Shown: positions 9,366 to 19,879, numbered from the stretch's first letter. The stretch: 57,727 bases of DNA from Rhizobiales bacterium 65-9 (GCA_001899525.1 MKVY01000037.1:408-58134), one strand, 5' to 3'. Numbers and translations are program-made. Notes: a model not told the origin generated them from the sequence alone.

Positions 9366-10519
9366 GCCGCCGCCTCGCGCAGCGGCGATGAGAAGCGCGC
9401 GTCGATCTCCGCTTTCGGCCGCCTGCGCGTGACCGAAATGAGAAAGCCGACGCCGAGCGCAAGCGACAGCAGCGATGATCCGCCATAGGAGATGAACGGC
9501 AGCGTCATGCCTTTCGGCGGAATGAGATGCAGATTGACCGACATGTTGATCGACGCCTGCACGCCGAACAGGATCGCGAGTCCCGCCGCGGCGAAACGGC
9601 AGAACGGATCTTCATTGCGCCGCGCGAGCCAGAGCGACCGGAACACAATGAACGCGAACAATGCGACGAGAGCGAGACACACGATGGCCCCGAACTCCTC
9701 GCCTGTGACGGCGAAGAGAAAATCGGTGTGGCTGTCCGGCAGAATGCGCTTGATCGTCCCTTCGCCGGGCCCCTTGCCCAGCCAGCTTCCAGAAACGAAG
9801 CTTTCAACGGCCGTGTCGACCTGGAACGTGTCTCCGCCCGATCCGCCCTTGTCGAAAAAGCGATTCACGCGCTGGGTGACGTGGGGAAAGAAAAAATAGG
9901 CGAGCACGATGCCGCCGACGCCCGCGCCGCCCAACCCGAAAACCCAGAACATGTGCAGCCCTGCCAGATAGAACAGGCCGGCCCACACCACGCACAGCAG
10001 CATGGTCTGGCCGATGTCCGGTTGAAGAACCAGAGGAATGACCGTCAACGGGAGCAAAAGAACGCCGAACAACGTGCCCGGCATTTCCGGCCGCCGCGTC
10101 CCTTCCGAAAAGGCCCAAGCAGCGAGAATGACGAAGGCGGGCTTCACGAACTCTGACGGCTGCAGATTCTGGCCCGCGAGAATCACCCAGCGGCGCGAGC
10201 CCTTCACCTCGACGCCGAACAACAGCGCGTAGATGACGAGCGCCATGAACACCACGTAGATGACGAGCGCGGTGCGCCGGATATGACGCGGCGACAAGAA
10301 CGACGTCGCAAGCAGAACAATTGCCGCAACCGACAGCCAGAACATCTGCCGATGCACGAAATGGAACGGCGGCAGGTTGAGTCGCTCCGCCACCGGCGGC
10401 CCTCCGCCCATCAGGAAGACGAGACCGGCGATCATGAGAACAAAGACGCCGGCGAGCGACAGGCGGTCGACGGTCCACCACCAGTCGGAGAACAGAGAGC
10501 GTTCTGTGCGGGACGGCAT
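9362..10519 (-). CDS. ftsW: Septal peptidoglycan polymerase FtsW (SEDS family)
   Basis: SEDS glycosyltransferase that polymerises lipid II at the septum with FtsI. The 385-residue product has about ten hydrophobic segments. SEDS motifs include SRRWVILAGQNLQPSEFVK, LVLQPDIGQTM (with the essential Asp), GEGTIKRILPDSHTDFLFAVTGEEFG and PFISYGGSSLLSL. The ATG at 10519 (MPSRTERSLFSDWWWTVDRL) follows AGGAGGCGCCG. The longer reading frame upstream is mostly antisense-like residue composition and is rejected. Confidence 0.96.
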   Translation of the reverse strand: MPSRTERSLFSDWWWTVDRLSLAGVFVLMIAGLVFLMGGGPPVAERLNLPPFHFVHRQMFWLSVAAIVLLATSFLSPRHIRRTALVIYVVFMALVIYALLFGVEVKGSRRWVILAGQNLQPSEFVKPAFVILAAWAFSEGTRRPEMPGTLFGVLLLPLTVIPLVLQPDIGQTMLLCVVWAGLFYLAGLHMFWVFGLGGAGVGGIVLAYFFFPHVTQRVNRFFDKGGSGGDTFQVDTAVESFVSGSWLGKGPGEGTIKRILPDSHTDFLFAVTGEEFGAIVCLALVALFAFIVFRSLWLARRNEDPFCRFAAAGLAILFGVQASINMSVNLHLIPPKGMTLPFISYGGSSLLSLALGVGFLISVTRRRPKAEIDARFSSPLREAAA

Positions 10520-10529
10520 CGGCGCCTCC

Positions 10530-11948
10530 TCAGGCTGCGCGTGAAACGGGCGTAAAGCCCGGAAGGGCTGCGGCAAGCGCGCGGAAATGATCGCCGCGTT
10601 TCTCGAAATTCGGATATTGGTCGTAGGATGCGCAGGCCGGCGACAGAAGAACGACAGGTTGTTCAGCGCGCGACTGCGCGGCGTCGCGCGCGGCGTGCGC
10701 AACGGCGACGTCGAGCGTTCCACACCGTTCGTAGGGCACTGAACCGTCAAGCGCCGCCGCGAATTCCTCCGTCGCGGCGCCGATCAGAAAAGCCTTGGCG
10801 ACGCGTGGAAAACAGGATCTCAGCGAAGAGATGCCGCCTTCCTTCGCCTTGCCGCCCAGAATCCAGAAAATGTCCGAGGGAAAGGACAGAAGCGCCTTTT
10901 CGGTGGAATCGGCGTTCGTCGCCTTCGAGTCATTGACGAAGATCGCATCGCCAAGGCTGCCGATCTGTTCGAGACGATGCGGAAGGCCGGGAAATGTGCG
11001 CAGCGCCGATGCGATCACGGGCCAGTCAATCGCTCTCGGCGCGAGAGCAGCGGCCGCAGCGGCGAATGCGGCTGTGGCGTTCTGGAGATTATGTTCTCCC
11101 CGCAAGCTGCGAACGCCAGCGATGTCCGCCACTTTCGCGGCTTCGTTGACTCTGGTCACAAAATAAACCGCCGTCTGACTTCCGAAAAATCCCGTGCGAA
11201 CCGAGCCGCGAGTCGAGATCAAATCCACATTCGCGATGCGATCGGCGATCGCAAGACTTCTCCCATCGTCAATGCTGACGATGCATTCCTTCGCGCCCAA
11301 GAGGAGCCGCTCCTTGATCGCCGCATAATTCTCCATCGTCCCGTGTCGATCCAGATGATCTGGAGTGATGTTGAGCAGAACGCCAACCGTCGGGTCGATC
11401 GTCGGCGCGAGATCGATCTGGAACGACGAGCATTCGATGACATGGAAGCGGTCATGCGCCGGCGGCGCAAGCGACAGAATCGCCGCGCCGATATTGCCGC
11501 CCATCTGCGCATCGCGTCCGGCTTTTCGCAGGATATGCGCAATCAGCGCCGTCGTGGTCGATTTGCCGTTCGTGCCGGTGATGGCGATGAAAGGCGCATC
11601 CGGCGCGATGGCGCGCCGTTCGCGGCAGAACAGCTCGATATCGCCGATGATCTCGACGCCGTTGTCGCGCGCGAGCCGCACGGTCCAGTGTGTGAATGGC
11701 TTTCCGTCCTTGTGCGTCAGCGGAACTCCCGGAGAAAGGACGAGCGACGAGACGCCGCGCCAGTCGATCGATCGCAGATCGCCGGTTTCAAGTCCCTCCG
11801 CAGCCGCCTTGTCCATTTGTGAGGCGCTGTCGTCACAGGCGATCACGCGCGCGCCACCCGCTTTGAGCGCGCGCGCGGTCGCGAGCCCGGAGCCCCCGAG
11901 CCCGAACAGCGCAACCGTCTGCCCCTTGGCGTGCGTGACCGGCGTCAT
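10530..11948 (-). CDS. murD: UDP-N-acetylmuramoylalanine--D-glutamate ligase
   Basis: Second Mur ligase, adding D-Glu. The 472-residue product shows the N-terminal motif [17 protein letters not shown], the ATP loop [14 protein letters not shown] near residue 125, [17 protein letters not shown], and [13 protein letters not shown], all typical of MurD. The ATG at 11948 starts [16 protein letters not shown]. The gene sits 4 bp after mraY and 10 bp before ftsW. Confidence 0.97.
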   Translation of the reverse strand: MTPVTHAKGQTVALFGLGGSGLATARALKAGGARVIACDDSASQMDKAAAEGLETGDLRSIDWRGVSSLVLSPGVPLTHKDGKPFTHWTVRLARDNGVEIIGDIELFCRERRAIAPDAPFIAITGTNGKSTTTALIAHILRKAGRDAQMGGNIGAAILSLAPPAHDRFHVIECSSFQIDLAPTIDPTVGVLLNITPDHLDRHGTMENYAAIKERLLLGAKECIVSIDDGRSLAIADRIANVDLISTRGSVRTGFFGSQTAVYFVTRVNEAAKVADIAGVRSLRGEHNLQNATAAFAAAAAALAPRAIDWPVIASALRTFPGLPHRLEQIGSLGDAIFVNDSKATNADSTEKALLSFPSDIFWILGGKAKEGGISSLRSCFPRVAKAFLIGAATEEFAAALDGSVPYERCGTLDVAVAHAARDAAQSRAEQPVVLLSPACASYDQYPNFEKRGDHFRALAAALPGFTPVSRAA

Positions 11949-11952
11949 CCGC

Positions 11953-13038
11953 TCACCGCAGCTTGAGCGTGGAAAGGGCGGCGAGCGCGAGGATCACGGA
12001 AATGATCCAGAAGCGGATCACGACCTGCGGCTCGGTCCAGCCCTTTTTCTCGAAATGATGATGGATCGGCGCCATGAGAAAAACGCGCCTTCCCGTGCGC
12101 TTGAAGACAAACACCTGGATGATGACGGACAGTGCCTCGACGACGAACAGGCCGCCGACGATCACGAGCACGACCTCCTGCTTCGTCGCGACCGCGATCG
12201 AGCCGAGCAGCCCGCCCAGCGCGAGAGACCCGGTGTCGCCCATGAAAATCTGCGCCGGAGGCGCATTGAACCAGAGGAAGCCGAGACCGGCGCCGATGAT
12301 GGCGCCGCAGATCACGGCGAGTTCGCCGGCGCCCGGCACGAAATTGATCTGGAGATAGTTCGAGAAGATGACGTTGCCCGCGAGATAGGCGACGAAACCG
12401 AACGTCGCGGCGGAAATCATCACAGGCACGATCGCGAGCCCGTCGAGTCCGTCCGTGAGATTGACCGAATTACCCGCCGCGACGATGACGAACGCGCCGA
12501 ATGCAATGAAGAACCAGCCGAGATCAAACAGCAGATCCTTCACGAAGGGGGCCGCGACCTTGGTTGCGAGCTGCGGCGTGGAGAGCTTCATCATCGCATA
12601 GCAGGCGACGGCGGCGATCAGCGCCTCGATCGCCAGTCTCGTCTTGCCCGAAAGGCCTTTATGCGACTGCTTCGTCACCTTGAGATAGTCGTCATAAAAT
12701 CCGATCGCTCCGAAGCCGATCGTGACCAGCAGAACGACCCACACATAGCCGCTGCGCGGGTTGGCCCACAGCAGCGTCGAGACGACAAGCCCGGACAGGA
12801 TCATCAACCCGCCCATGGTCGGCGTGCCTTTCTTAGTCACGAGATGCGACTGCGGGCCATCCTCGCGGATCGGCTGGCCCTTGCCCTGGCGCAGGCGCAG
12901 CAGGGAAATCATCGACGGGCCGAGCAGAAAAACGAACAGCAGCGCCGTCACCGTGGCGCCGGCGGTCCGGAACGTGATGTAGCGAAACAGGTTGAGCGGC
13001 TGGAAATGCGCGCTGTATTCCGCAAGCAGGGTGAGCAT
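11953..13038 (-). CDS. mraY: Phospho-N-acetylmuramoyl-pentapeptide-transferase
   Basis: Polytopic inner-membrane enzyme that transfers phospho-MurNAc-pentapeptide to undecaprenyl phosphate (lipid I). The 361-residue product has ten likely membrane segments and the family motifs [26 protein letters not shown] (acidic pair), [25 protein letters not shown] and [13 protein letters not shown]. It is complete and of normal length. Confidence 0.98.
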   Translation of the reverse strand: MLTLLAEYSAHFQPLNLFRYITFRTAGATVTALLFVFLLGPSMISLLRLRQGKGQPIREDGPQSHLVTKKGTPTMGGLMILSGLVVSTLLWANPRSGYVWVVLLVTIGFGAIGFYDDYLKVTKQSHKGLSGKTRLAIEALIAAVACYAMMKLSTPQLATKVAAPFVKDLLFDLGWFFIAFGAFVIVAAGNSVNLTDGLDGLAIVPVMISAATFGFVAYLAGNVIFSNYLQINFVPGAGELAVICGAIIGAGLGFLWFNAPPAQIFMGDTGSLALGGLLGSIAVATKQEVVLVIVGGLFVVEALSVIIQVFVFKRTGRRVFLMAPIHHHFEKKGWTEPQVVIRFWIISVILALAALSTLKLR

Positions 13039-13047
13039 CGTCTGTTC

Positions 13048-14466
13048 TCAGTTCTTGGCTGGCGGCGTCAGCCGCGCGCGGATCGCCTTGACCACCGGTC
13101 CCATGCGGCTGCCGAGCGAACCTTTGACGCTGACAATGTCATGCGCGCCGATCGCCGCGATGACGGCCGGGGTCAGGGCGGCGGAATCGGCGGCGTAGGC
13201 GCCGCGCCGCGACGGCGGCAGTTCGTCCCATAGCGCGCGCATCATCGGCCCGCATGCGAAAACGAGATCGACGCCATTGTCGTTCATCGCCGATGCGAGC
13301 TCGGCGTGAAAATCCCGCGCCCTGTCGCCGAGCTCCAGCATGTCGCCGACGACGGCGATGCGCCGGCCGCTCTCTTTCGCACGGATGCGGCCGAGATTCT
13401 CGATCGCGGCGCGCATGGAGGCGGGGTTAGCGTTATAGCTTTCGTCGATGAGCGTGACGGCGCCGCCCGCGACGGGAATGATTTCGCGGGCGCCGCGCCC
13501 GGTCGGCGGCGGAACCTCGGCGAGATCGGCTGCGACGCGCGCGACATCGGCGCCAACGGCGCGCGCCGCCGCGAGAACCGCGAGGCTGTTCATCGCGACA
13601 TGCCGGCCCGGATTGCGCAGCGAATAACGCACCGCCTCGCCATCGATCGAAGCCGCGACATCAGAGCCGTCCGCATGCAGAGCGACTGACAGAAGACGCG
13701 CTTCGGCGCGCGCGCTCTCGCCAAACAAAACGACCCTCGCGCCGTGCTCCGCCGCGCGCGCGATCAGCCTGTCCGTCTGCGGCTGGTCGGCGTTGATGAT
13801 CGCGACGCCGCCTGGCTCGAGCCCCGAGAAGATTTCCGCCTTTGCGTCGGCGATAGCGTCCACGGACGAGAAATAAGCGAGATGCACCGGCAGGACCGCA
13901 GTCACGATCGCGACATGCGGTCGGACCATCGCTGTCAGCGGCGTGATCTCGCCGGCGTGATTCATGCCGATCTCGAAAACGCCGAAGCGCGCGCTCGCCG
14001 GCATGCGCGCCAGCGTCAGCGGCACGCCCCAGTGATTGTTGAACGAGGCGACGGAAAAATGAGTGTCTCCCTGCCGGGAAAGCACGAGTCCCAGCGCTTC
14101 CTTCACGCCCGTCTTTCCGGCCGATCCCGTCACCGCGATCACGCGCGCATCGCTGCGCGCCCGCGCCGCGCGGCCTAGCGCCTCGAGCCCTCGCAGCGGA
14201 TCGTCGACCGCGAAAAGAGCCCCGGCGCCGGCAAGTTCTCTCGCTCGCTCCCGGCTCACAAGCGCCGCGCCCGCGCCGTTGGCGAACGCCGCGCGCGCGA
14301 AATCATGGCCGTCATGCACGTCGCCCTTGATCGCGACATAGAGTTCGCCCGGCTTGATCGTGCGTGAATCGATGGAGACGCCCGCGAGCGTTTCCGGAAT
14401 CGCGCCGCTCGCCGTCGCCCCGGTCGCAGCGATCGCCTCGTCAGAAGTCCATAAAGCGCGCGTCAC
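13048..14466 (-). CDS. murF: UDP-MurNAc-tripeptide--D-alanyl-D-alanine ligase
   Basis: Fourth Mur ligase, joining the D-Ala-D-Ala made by Ddl. The 472-residue product has GVSIDSRTIKPGELYVAIKG, the ATP loop VTGSAGKTGVKEAL near residue 115, NNHWGVPLTL, EIGMNHAGEI and DESYNANPASM, which identify MurF. The start is a GTG at 14466 that overlaps the murE stop as GTGA. Confidence 0.97.
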   Translation of the reverse strand: MTRALWTSDEAIAATGATASGAIPETLAGVSIDSRTIKPGELYVAIKGDVHDGHDFARAAFANGAGAALVSRERARELAGAGALFAVDDPLRGLEALGRAARARSDARVIAVTGSAGKTGVKEALGLVLSRQGDTHFSVASFNNHWGVPLTLARMPASARFGVFEIGMNHAGEITPLTAMVRPHVAIVTAVLPVHLAYFSSVDAIADAKAEIFSGLEPGGVAIINADQPQTDRLIARAAEHGARVVLFGESARAEARLLSVALHADGSDVAASIDGEAVRYSLRNPGRHVAMNSLAVLAAARAVGADVARVAADLAEVPPPTGRGAREIIPVAGGAVTLIDESYNANPASMRAAIENLGRIRAKESGRRIAVVGDMLELGDRARDFHAELASAMNDNGVDLVFACGPMMRALWDELPPSRRGAYAADSAALTPAVIAAIGAHDIVSVKGSLGSRMGPVVKAIRARLTPPAKN

Positions 14467-15902
14467 GCAGCCAGCTCCCTCAACGCGGCCGCGACCGCCT
14501 CGCGATCAGAGAACGGCAATGTGCGATCGCCGATGATCTGTCCGGTTTCATGGCCCTTTCCCGCGATGAGGACGACGTCGCCGGCGCCGATCATGCCGAC
14601 GGCCGCGCCGATCGCTTCGGCGCGGTCGCCGATCTCGCGCGCGCCGGGAGCCGCCGCGAGAATTTGCCGCCGGATGGCGGCTGGCGTTTCGCTGCGGGGA
14701 TTGTCGTCGGTCACGATGACGATATCCGCCTTGTCCGCCGCAATGGCGCCCATCAACGGCCGCTTGCCCCGGTCGCGATCGCCGCCGCAGCCGAACGCCA
14801 CGATCAGCCTGCCGGATGCGAACGGGCGCAGCGCATCAAGCGCCGCGGCAAGCGCGTCAGGCTTGTGCGCATAATCGACAAGCGCGACGCCGCCGCGCGC
14901 TTCGCCGACGACCTCAAGCCGTCCGGGAACGCCGCGCAGCGTCTGCAGCGCAGGGAAAACATTGTCCGGATCTTCGCCCGCGGCGATGGCGAGACCCGCG
15001 GCGGTGAGCGCGTTCTCGCCCTGGAATTCGCCGATCAGGGGCAGCCGCAACCGCCAGCTCCGGCCGCCGCTGGCAATGACAAGCCGCTGGGCGAATCCTT
15101 CGCGCGCGACGCTGTCCAACGTAGTCTCGGCGCCGCGACGCCCGACCCTGACGAACTTCAGTTCGCGCCGTTGCGCAGCCTTCACGACATCGGCGCTTCG
15201 CTCGCCGTCCATATTGATCACTGCGACGCCGTCGGCCGGAAGAAGGTCGGTGAAAAGACGGAGCTTGGCCGCCAGATAAGATTCGACGTCGGGATGGTAG
15301 TCGAGGTGATCGCGACCAAGGTTGGTGAACGCGGCGGCGCGCAACCGCACGCCGTCGAGCCGCTTCTGATCGAGGCCGTGCGACGACGCTTCCATCGCGA
15401 GGCGGGTGACGCCCTCGCGCGCGAGCGAATCAAGCGTGCGATGGATCGTGACCGGGTCTGGCGTCGTCAGCGAGCCATAGGCGGCGCCGTCGCTCTTGAT
15501 GACGCCGAGCGTGCCGAGGCTTGCGGAGGAGCGTCCGCATGAGGCGAAGATCTGACGCGTGAACTCGGCGACCGACGTCTTGCCGCTGGTGCCCGTGACG
15601 GCGACGATCGTCTCCGGCTGCAAGGGATGGAAGCGGGCGGCGATGGATGAGAGAGCGGCGCGCGCATCGGCCACGCGGATCGTTGTGGCGGAGGCTGCGC
15701 CTTGCATGTCCGCCTCAGTCACAACGGCGGCTGCGCCGCGCGCGACGGCGTCCTGGATGAACTGCGCGCCGTTCGCTTTCACGCCAGGAACGGCGACGAA
15801 CAGATAACCGGGCTGCACGGCGCGGCTGTCGGCGGTCACGCCGACGATGTCCGTGTCGTCGAATGGCGACGGACAGTCCGTGATGAGGGCGCCAAGCTTC
15901 AT
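14463..15902 (-). CDS. murE: UDP-MurNAc-dipeptide--meso-diaminopimelate ligase
   Basis: Third Mur ligase. The 479-residue product has TADSRAVQPGYLFVAVPG, the ATP loop VTGTSGKTSVAEFTRQ near residue 112, MEASSHGLDQKRLDGV, NLGRDHLDYHPD, and VTDDNPRSETP. The DNPR motif indicates meso-diaminopimelate rather than lysine as the third residue. Its start overlaps the ftsI stop as ATGA, and its stop overlaps the murF start. Confidence 0.97.
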   Translation of the reverse strand: MKLGALITDCPSPFDDTDIVGVTADSRAVQPGYLFVAVPGVKANGAQFIQDAVARGAAAVVTEADMQGAASATTIRVADARAALSSIAARFHPLQPETIVAVTGTSGKTSVAEFTRQIFASCGRSSASLGTLGVIKSDGAAYGSLTTPDPVTIHRTLDSLAREGVTRLAMEASSHGLDQKRLDGVRLRAAAFTNLGRDHLDYHPDVESYLAAKLRLFTDLLPADGVAVINMDGERSADVVKAAQRRELKFVRVGRRGAETTLDSVAREGFAQRLVIASGGRSWRLRLPLIGEFQGENALTAAGLAIAAGEDPDNVFPALQTLRGVPGRLEVVGEARGGVALVDYAHKPDALAAALDALRPFASGRLIVAFGCGGDRDRGKRPLMGAIAADKADIVIVTDDNPRSETPAAIRRQILAAAPGAREIGDRAEAIGAAVGMIGAGDVVLIAGKGHETGQIIGDRTLPFSDREAVAAALRELAA

Positions 15903-17647
15903 TGCTGAATCTTGAGCTGGTAGCGCGCCAGTCCTGGAAATGGCTGGCGCGGCGGTTCGAACCTGGGCTCGACGCCAAGCATCGGACCGATGCGCTCGAT
16001 CATGCGGCCGGTGACGGGAGCGGAGGTCAGACCGCCCGTCGCCGCGCCGTTGATCGCCTGCGGCTCGTCGAGAATCGTCAGAAACAGATAGCGCGGCTTG
16101 TCCGCCGGCACGACCGCCATGAAGGTTGCAAGATTTTTGTTCTTTGAATAACGTCCGCCGATCACCTTTTCGGCGGTGCCCGTTTTGCCGCCGACATAGA
16201 AGCCGGGCACGTTCGCGCGCGTCGCCGATCCCATTTCGGCGTTGAGCCGCAGAAGATACCGCATCGCTTCGCTGGTTTCAGGCTTGACCAGCCGCGAGCC
16301 GAGCGCCTTCGCTTCCTCGGCGCTGCGCTTCAGAAAGGTGGGCGGCAAAAGAACGCCGCCATTCGTCAACGCCGCGACCGCGGACAGCGCCTGCAACGGC
16401 GCGACCGCAAGCCCGTGGCCGAATCCGATTGTCGCCGTGTTCACTTCCGACCAGCGGGACGGAACGATGGGCCGCGCATTTTCGGGAAGCTCCGTGATCA
16501 ATCGTTCGAGCTGGCCGGCCTTGCGCAGAAATTCCTTGTGGCCATCGACGCCGATGCCGAGCGCGAGCTTGGCCGAGCCGATATTCGACGAGTAGATGAA
16601 AATCTCGGGGATCGAGAGCGCGCGATTCTTGCCGCCATTGTAGTCGTGGATCGCGCGTCCTCCGTAGCGCAGCGTTCCGGCGCGCGAATCGATCATCGAA
16701 TTCAGATTGAATTTTCCGGAATCGAGGGCCATGGCGGTCGTCAGCGCCTTGAACGTCGATCCCATCTCGAACACGCCGACATTGATGCGGTTGATCTTGT
16801 CCGGTTGCAGCGCGTCCGCCGGATTGTTCGGATCATAATCGGGCAGCGACACCAGCGCGATCACCTCGCCGCTGTTGACGTCCATGATCGCTGCGGACGC
16901 CGCCTTGGCCCGGAATTTCTCGAGTCCCTTGGCGAGTTCGTCGCGAAGCGCGTGCTGCACGCGCAGATCGACCGAGAGGCGGATGGGATTCATGTCGCGG
17001 GCCGACAGCGCGAACCCGGCGCCGTTCAGATCCTGCAGACCCAGCGTGTCGATATGCTTTTCGATTCCGGCGATTCCGACATTGTCCACATTCGCGAAGC
17101 CAAGCACATGCGCGGCCGCCGGTCCGTTTGGATAGACGCGCTTGTTCTCCGGCAGGAAGCCGATGCCTGGAATGCCCAGCCTGTGGGTCTCCGCCTGCTG
17201 GCGCGGCGTGATCTCGCGCTTGACCCAGATGAATCCGCGACGCTGGTTCATGCGCTCGCGCAATTCGCGCGCGTTGAGATCCGGCATGACGGCGGTGAGA
17301 AGCTCGACAGCCTCATCCTTGTCGATGATTTTCCGCGGCTCCGCGAAAACCGAAAAGACCTTCACGTCGGTCGCGAGCAGTTCGCCGTTCCGGTCGACGA
17401 TGTCCGGACGCGCGGCGGAGATGTCGGCCGCCGCCGAACGCGAGATGCTGCCCGTCGTTTCCGGCGCCGTTGCAGCCAGTTGCGCGACGCGGCCTGCGAT
17501 CACCCCGAAAACGCCGACAAAACCCAGCCCCAACACGATCAGCCGGGTGGAGCTTTTGTCGGCGCGCAGCCGGAACAGCCCGCGTAGGGCGCTGAGCAGG
17601 GTTCGCTTCACGGAGGGCTTTGGGGAGACGTCTTCAGGCTTTTTCAT
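15899..17647 (-). CDS. ftsI: Septal transpeptidase FtsI (PBP3)
   Basis: Class B penicillin-binding protein that crosslinks septal peptidoglycan with FtsW. The 582-residue product has a basic N-terminus, one membrane segment near residues 34-55, a pedestal domain, and the transpeptidase motifs STFK at 297-300 (catalytic Ser), SSN at 353-355 and KTG at 488-490. The ATG at 17647 (MKKPEDVSPKPSVKRTLL) is chosen, since upstream in-frame sequence lies over ftsL. Its Shine-Dalgarno sequence is weak, so coupling to ftsL is likely. Confidence 0.96.
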   Translation of the reverse strand: MKKPEDVSPKPSVKRTLLSALRGLFRLRADKSSTRLIVLGLGFVGVFGVIAGRVAQLAATAPETTGSISRSAAADISAARPDIVDRNGELLATDVKVFSVFAEPRKIIDKDEAVELLTAVMPDLNARELRERMNQRRGFIWVKREITPRQQAETHRLGIPGIGFLPENKRVYPNGPAAAHVLGFANVDNVGIAGIEKHIDTLGLQDLNGAGFALSARDMNPIRLSVDLRVQHALRDELAKGLEKFRAKAASAAIMDVNSGEVIALVSLPDYDPNNPADALQPDKINRINVGVFEMGSTFKALTTAMALDSGKFNLNSMIDSRAGTLRYGGRAIHDYNGGKNRALSIPEIFIYSSNIGSAKLALGIGVDGHKEFLRKAGQLERLITELPENARPIVPSRWSEVNTATIGFGHGLAVAPLQALSAVAALTNGGVLLPPTFLKRSAEEAKALGSRLVKPETSEAMRYLLRLNAEMGSATRANVPGFYVGGKTGTAEKVIGGRYSKNKNLATFMAVVPADKPRYLFLTILDEPQAINGAATGGLTSAPVTGRMIERIGPMLGVEPRFEPPRQPFPGLARYQLKIQQ

Positions 17648-17654
17648 GACGGCG

Positions 17655-18062
17655 CTATTGTCCCGGAGAAGCGCGTCCGCCGGCGGGCCGCGCCGCTCCG
17701 ATCGAACCGGTGACGTCCCGCGGAGCAGCCGGCGCCGCGAGGCCGAGAAGATCGAGCTTCTTGCCGAGCTCGTCGCCGCGCTCCGGACGCATGGGCAGCT
17801 CGGCGATCGTTCCGATCTGGTGCGGCTGGAGAGGAGCAAGCTGCGGAAACTGCTTGGCCAGTTCCTGAAGCCGCTCCGGCCGGTTGAGAAGCTGCCATTC
17901 CGCGCGCAGGATCGCGATCGCGTCCTTTTCTCGCTGCACCTTGTGCTTGAGCTTGATCAGCTCCTCCGCGCGCCAGGTCGTCTCATATTTGATCGTGTAC
18001 GCGTAGAGCGCCGAAGAGATCAGCCCGCCGACGGCGGCGATATGCAGTATGCGCAGGATCAC
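17655..18062 (-). CDS. ftsL: Cell division protein FtsL
   Basis: Small bitopic divisome protein that pairs with the FtsQ/DivIC partner and activates FtsWI. The 135-residue product starts with a membrane segment ([22 protein letters not shown], residues 1-22, read with GTG as Met) followed by a predicted coiled coil (about residues 30-70, [20 protein letters not shown]). A low-complexity Pro/Ala tail ends the protein. The GTG start at 18062 overlaps the rsmH stop as GTGA. Identification rests on position and topology, because FtsL sequences diverge quickly. Confidence 0.9.
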   Translation of the reverse strand: MILRILHIAAVGGLISSALYAYTIKYETTWRAEELIKLKHKVQREKDAIAILRAEWQLLNRPERLQELAKQFPQLAPLQPHQIGTIAELPMRPERGDELGKKLDLLGLAAPAAPRDVTGSIGAARPAGGRASPGQ

Positions 18063-19105
18063 GCGCGCCTCCCCACGGATGGCTGCGGCAAGCGCGCAAG
18101 CATGTCGATCGCCGGATCCGGCGCGCGCGCGGGCGCCGCCGTGCGCGCCGCGGCGCGCAGGCGCGCCGATCGCGCTCTTGGGTTTGACTCGATTTCGGCC
18201 GCGCCGGGCTCGATCGGCTTGCGCGTCACGAGCGAGAAGGTCGGCGCGTCCGCCTCGGGTTCGCCCGGCAGCCGCCGCGACGCGGCTTCGCCGCGCCCGG
18301 AGCGCGATGCGAAAAACTGCTTCACGATGCGGTCTTCGAGCGAATGGAAGGTTACGACGGCGAGCCGCCCGCCGGGCGTGAGCGCGCGCTCGGCCGCGTG
18401 CAGCGCGCGAACGAGTTCGCCGAGCTCGTCGTTCACGGCGATGCGCAGCGCCTGAAACGTGCGCGTCGCCGGATGAATCATGGTGGGTCGCGGCCGCTCG
18501 ATGGTGGTGATCAGATCAACAAGCTCCCGCGTCGTCGCGACGGGCGCGCTTTTGCGGCGTGCGACGATGGCGCGCGCAAAGGCGCGCGCGCGGCGCTCCT
18601 CGCCGAAATGGTAGAGGATGTCGGCCAGTTCCTCCTCGCTCGCCTCGGCAAGGATATCGGCGGCCGAGCGGCCCGACTGCTCCATGCGCATGTCGAGCGG
18701 CGCGTCGAAGCGGAAGGAAAACCCGCGCTGCGCTTCGTCGAACTGCATGGAGGAGACGCCGACATCGAGCGCGACGCCGTCGAGCGTCGCAGCGCCTTGC
18801 GTCTGCGCGATCCGGTCGAGATCGCCGAAACGCCCTTGCACGAGAACGAAGCGGCCGCTGAATTCATCGGCCAGCGCGGCGCCGGAGCGGATGGCGTCCG
18901 GATCGCGATCGACGGCGATGACGCGGCAGGAGGGTTCCGCTTCAAGGATCGCGCGTGAATAGCCGCCCGCGCCGAATGTGCCGTCGAGATAGACGCCGCC
19001 GGCGTGAAGCGCGAGCGCTTCGATGGACTCCTTCCGGAGCACGGGAACGTGACGAACCGGTCCACCAGCAGCGTGGGAGGAGGGTCCCGCGCCGCGGCCC
19101 GTCAT
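18059..19105 (-). CDS. rsmH: 16S rRNA m4C1402 methyltransferase RsmH (MraW)
   Basis: SAM-dependent enzyme that N4-methylates C1402 in the ribosomal P site. The 348-residue product has [14 protein letters not shown], the SAM-binding block [45 protein letters not shown], and [16 protein letters not shown]. The ATG at 19105 overlaps the mraZ stop as ATGA. The much longer upstream frame crosses mraZ and is not coding. Confidence 0.97.
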   Translation of the reverse strand: MTGRGAGPSSHAAGGPVRHVPVLRKESIEALALHAGGVYLDGTFGAGGYSRAILEAEPSCRVIAVDRDPDAIRSGAALADEFSGRFVLVQGRFGDLDRIAQTQGAATLDGVALDVGVSSMQFDEAQRGFSFRFDAPLDMRMEQSGRSAADILAEASEEELADILYHFGEERRARAFARAIVARRKSAPVATTRELVDLITTIERPRPTMIHPATRTFQALRIAVNDELGELVRALHAAERALTPGGRLAVVTFHSLEDRIVKQFFASRSGRGEAASRRLPGEPEADAPTFSLVTRKPIEPGAAEIESNPRARSARLRAAARTAAPARAPDPAIDMLARLPQPSVGRRA

Positions 19106-19572
19106 GAATCCCGCGCTCCGGAAGGCGGACGCGAGCCAAGCTCGCGCCGGTACGCGCGCACCTTCTCCGTGGCCTCGGCGCGATGCGCTGCGAAACGTTG
19201 CGGCTCCCAGAACTGGAATTTGTGGCCGAGACCGACGAAGGTCGTCTCGTCGCGAATGAAGGCCCGTTCTTTCAGCCGTTCGGAGAGTTGCACCCGCCCC
19301 TCCCCGTCGATCTTGAGCTGTTCGCTGTCGCCATGCAGCGCGGTCGAGAAGACCTCCCAGGCCTCCGAAAAGGAATCGTAGCGGGAGAGCAAGGTCTCGA
19401 TCTCCCGGATCAGACCGTTTCCGCCGGCGTCGAGCGCCGGCCGGTCCAGCGAGGGATGAACATAGAGCCCCTCGTAGCCGTCCCGGGCGAGCGCCGCGCG
19501 AAAGGAGGCGGGAACGGAGACCCGCCCCTTGGCGTCCAGCCGCATCGTCACATGGGACAAGAAGCGATCCAT
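19102..19572 (-). CDS. mraZ: Transcriptional regulator MraZ
   Basis: AbrB-like DNA-binding protein that represses its own dcw operon in species where it has been studied. The 156-residue product has two swapped-hairpin repeats, [22 protein letters not shown] and [21 protein letters not shown], each with the conserved DxKGRV/DGEGRV turn. It is the first gene of the dcw cluster. Its start is about 150 nt downstream of a promoter overlaid with MraZ-box-like repeats, which fits autoregulation. Confidence 0.95.
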   Translation of the reverse strand: MDRFLSHVTMRLDAKGRVSVPASFRAALARDGYEGLYVHPSLDRPALDAGGNGLIREIETLLSRYDSFSEAWEVFSTALHGDSEQLKIDGEGRVQLSERLKERAFIRDETTFVGLGHKFQFWEPQRFAAHRAEATEKVRAYRRELGSRPPSGARDS

Positions 19573-19720
19573 TCCAGAAGACGCAGCACGACGCCGGATC
19601 GCGCGCAGCGCACGAGGCCCCCTCGCCAGCCGTCGATCCGCAGTCCGCTCGCGAAAGGCGCGCCTGCCGCCGGCCGTCTCGGGCGGCTGCCGGCGTAGCG
19701 ATAGGTCGCTCAGTCCGAAG

Positions 19721-19760
19721 CGGGATGATTTGGGATAGCATGGGATACTTTGGGCGTCAA
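19721..19760 (-). promoter_or_regulatory. dcw operon promoter inside four MraZ-box repeats
   Basis: Read on the plus strand, four decamers are exactly in register: CGGGATGATT, TGGGATAGCA, TGGGATACTT and TGGGCGTCAA. The TGGG core recurs every 10 bp, matching the known MraZ target of TGGG-type repeats with 5-6 bp spacers. On the minus strand the same bases contain TTGACG at 19760-19755, a 17-nt spacer, and TATCCC at 19737-19732. This is a good -35/-10 pair pointing at mraZ. Bound MraZ would therefore occlude polymerase. The leader to the mraZ ATG would be about 150 nt. I see nothing notable in 19761-19879. Confidence 0.8.
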
Positions 19761-19879
19761 TGAACCGTTCATAGTTCGCGCGGCGAGTCGACGGCCTTTT
19801 CGAAGCAGACGCGCGCCCTCCACGGATCAGAATCCTTTAGGGTTAACGAAGCATTGAGAGGGGCGCGGGCGAACGCGCG

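Noticed and set aside
11365-13233. Plus-strand frame of 622 codons opposite murD and mraY
   Set aside because: It crosses two convincing genes in antisense, has a low-complexity charged composition and matches no family.
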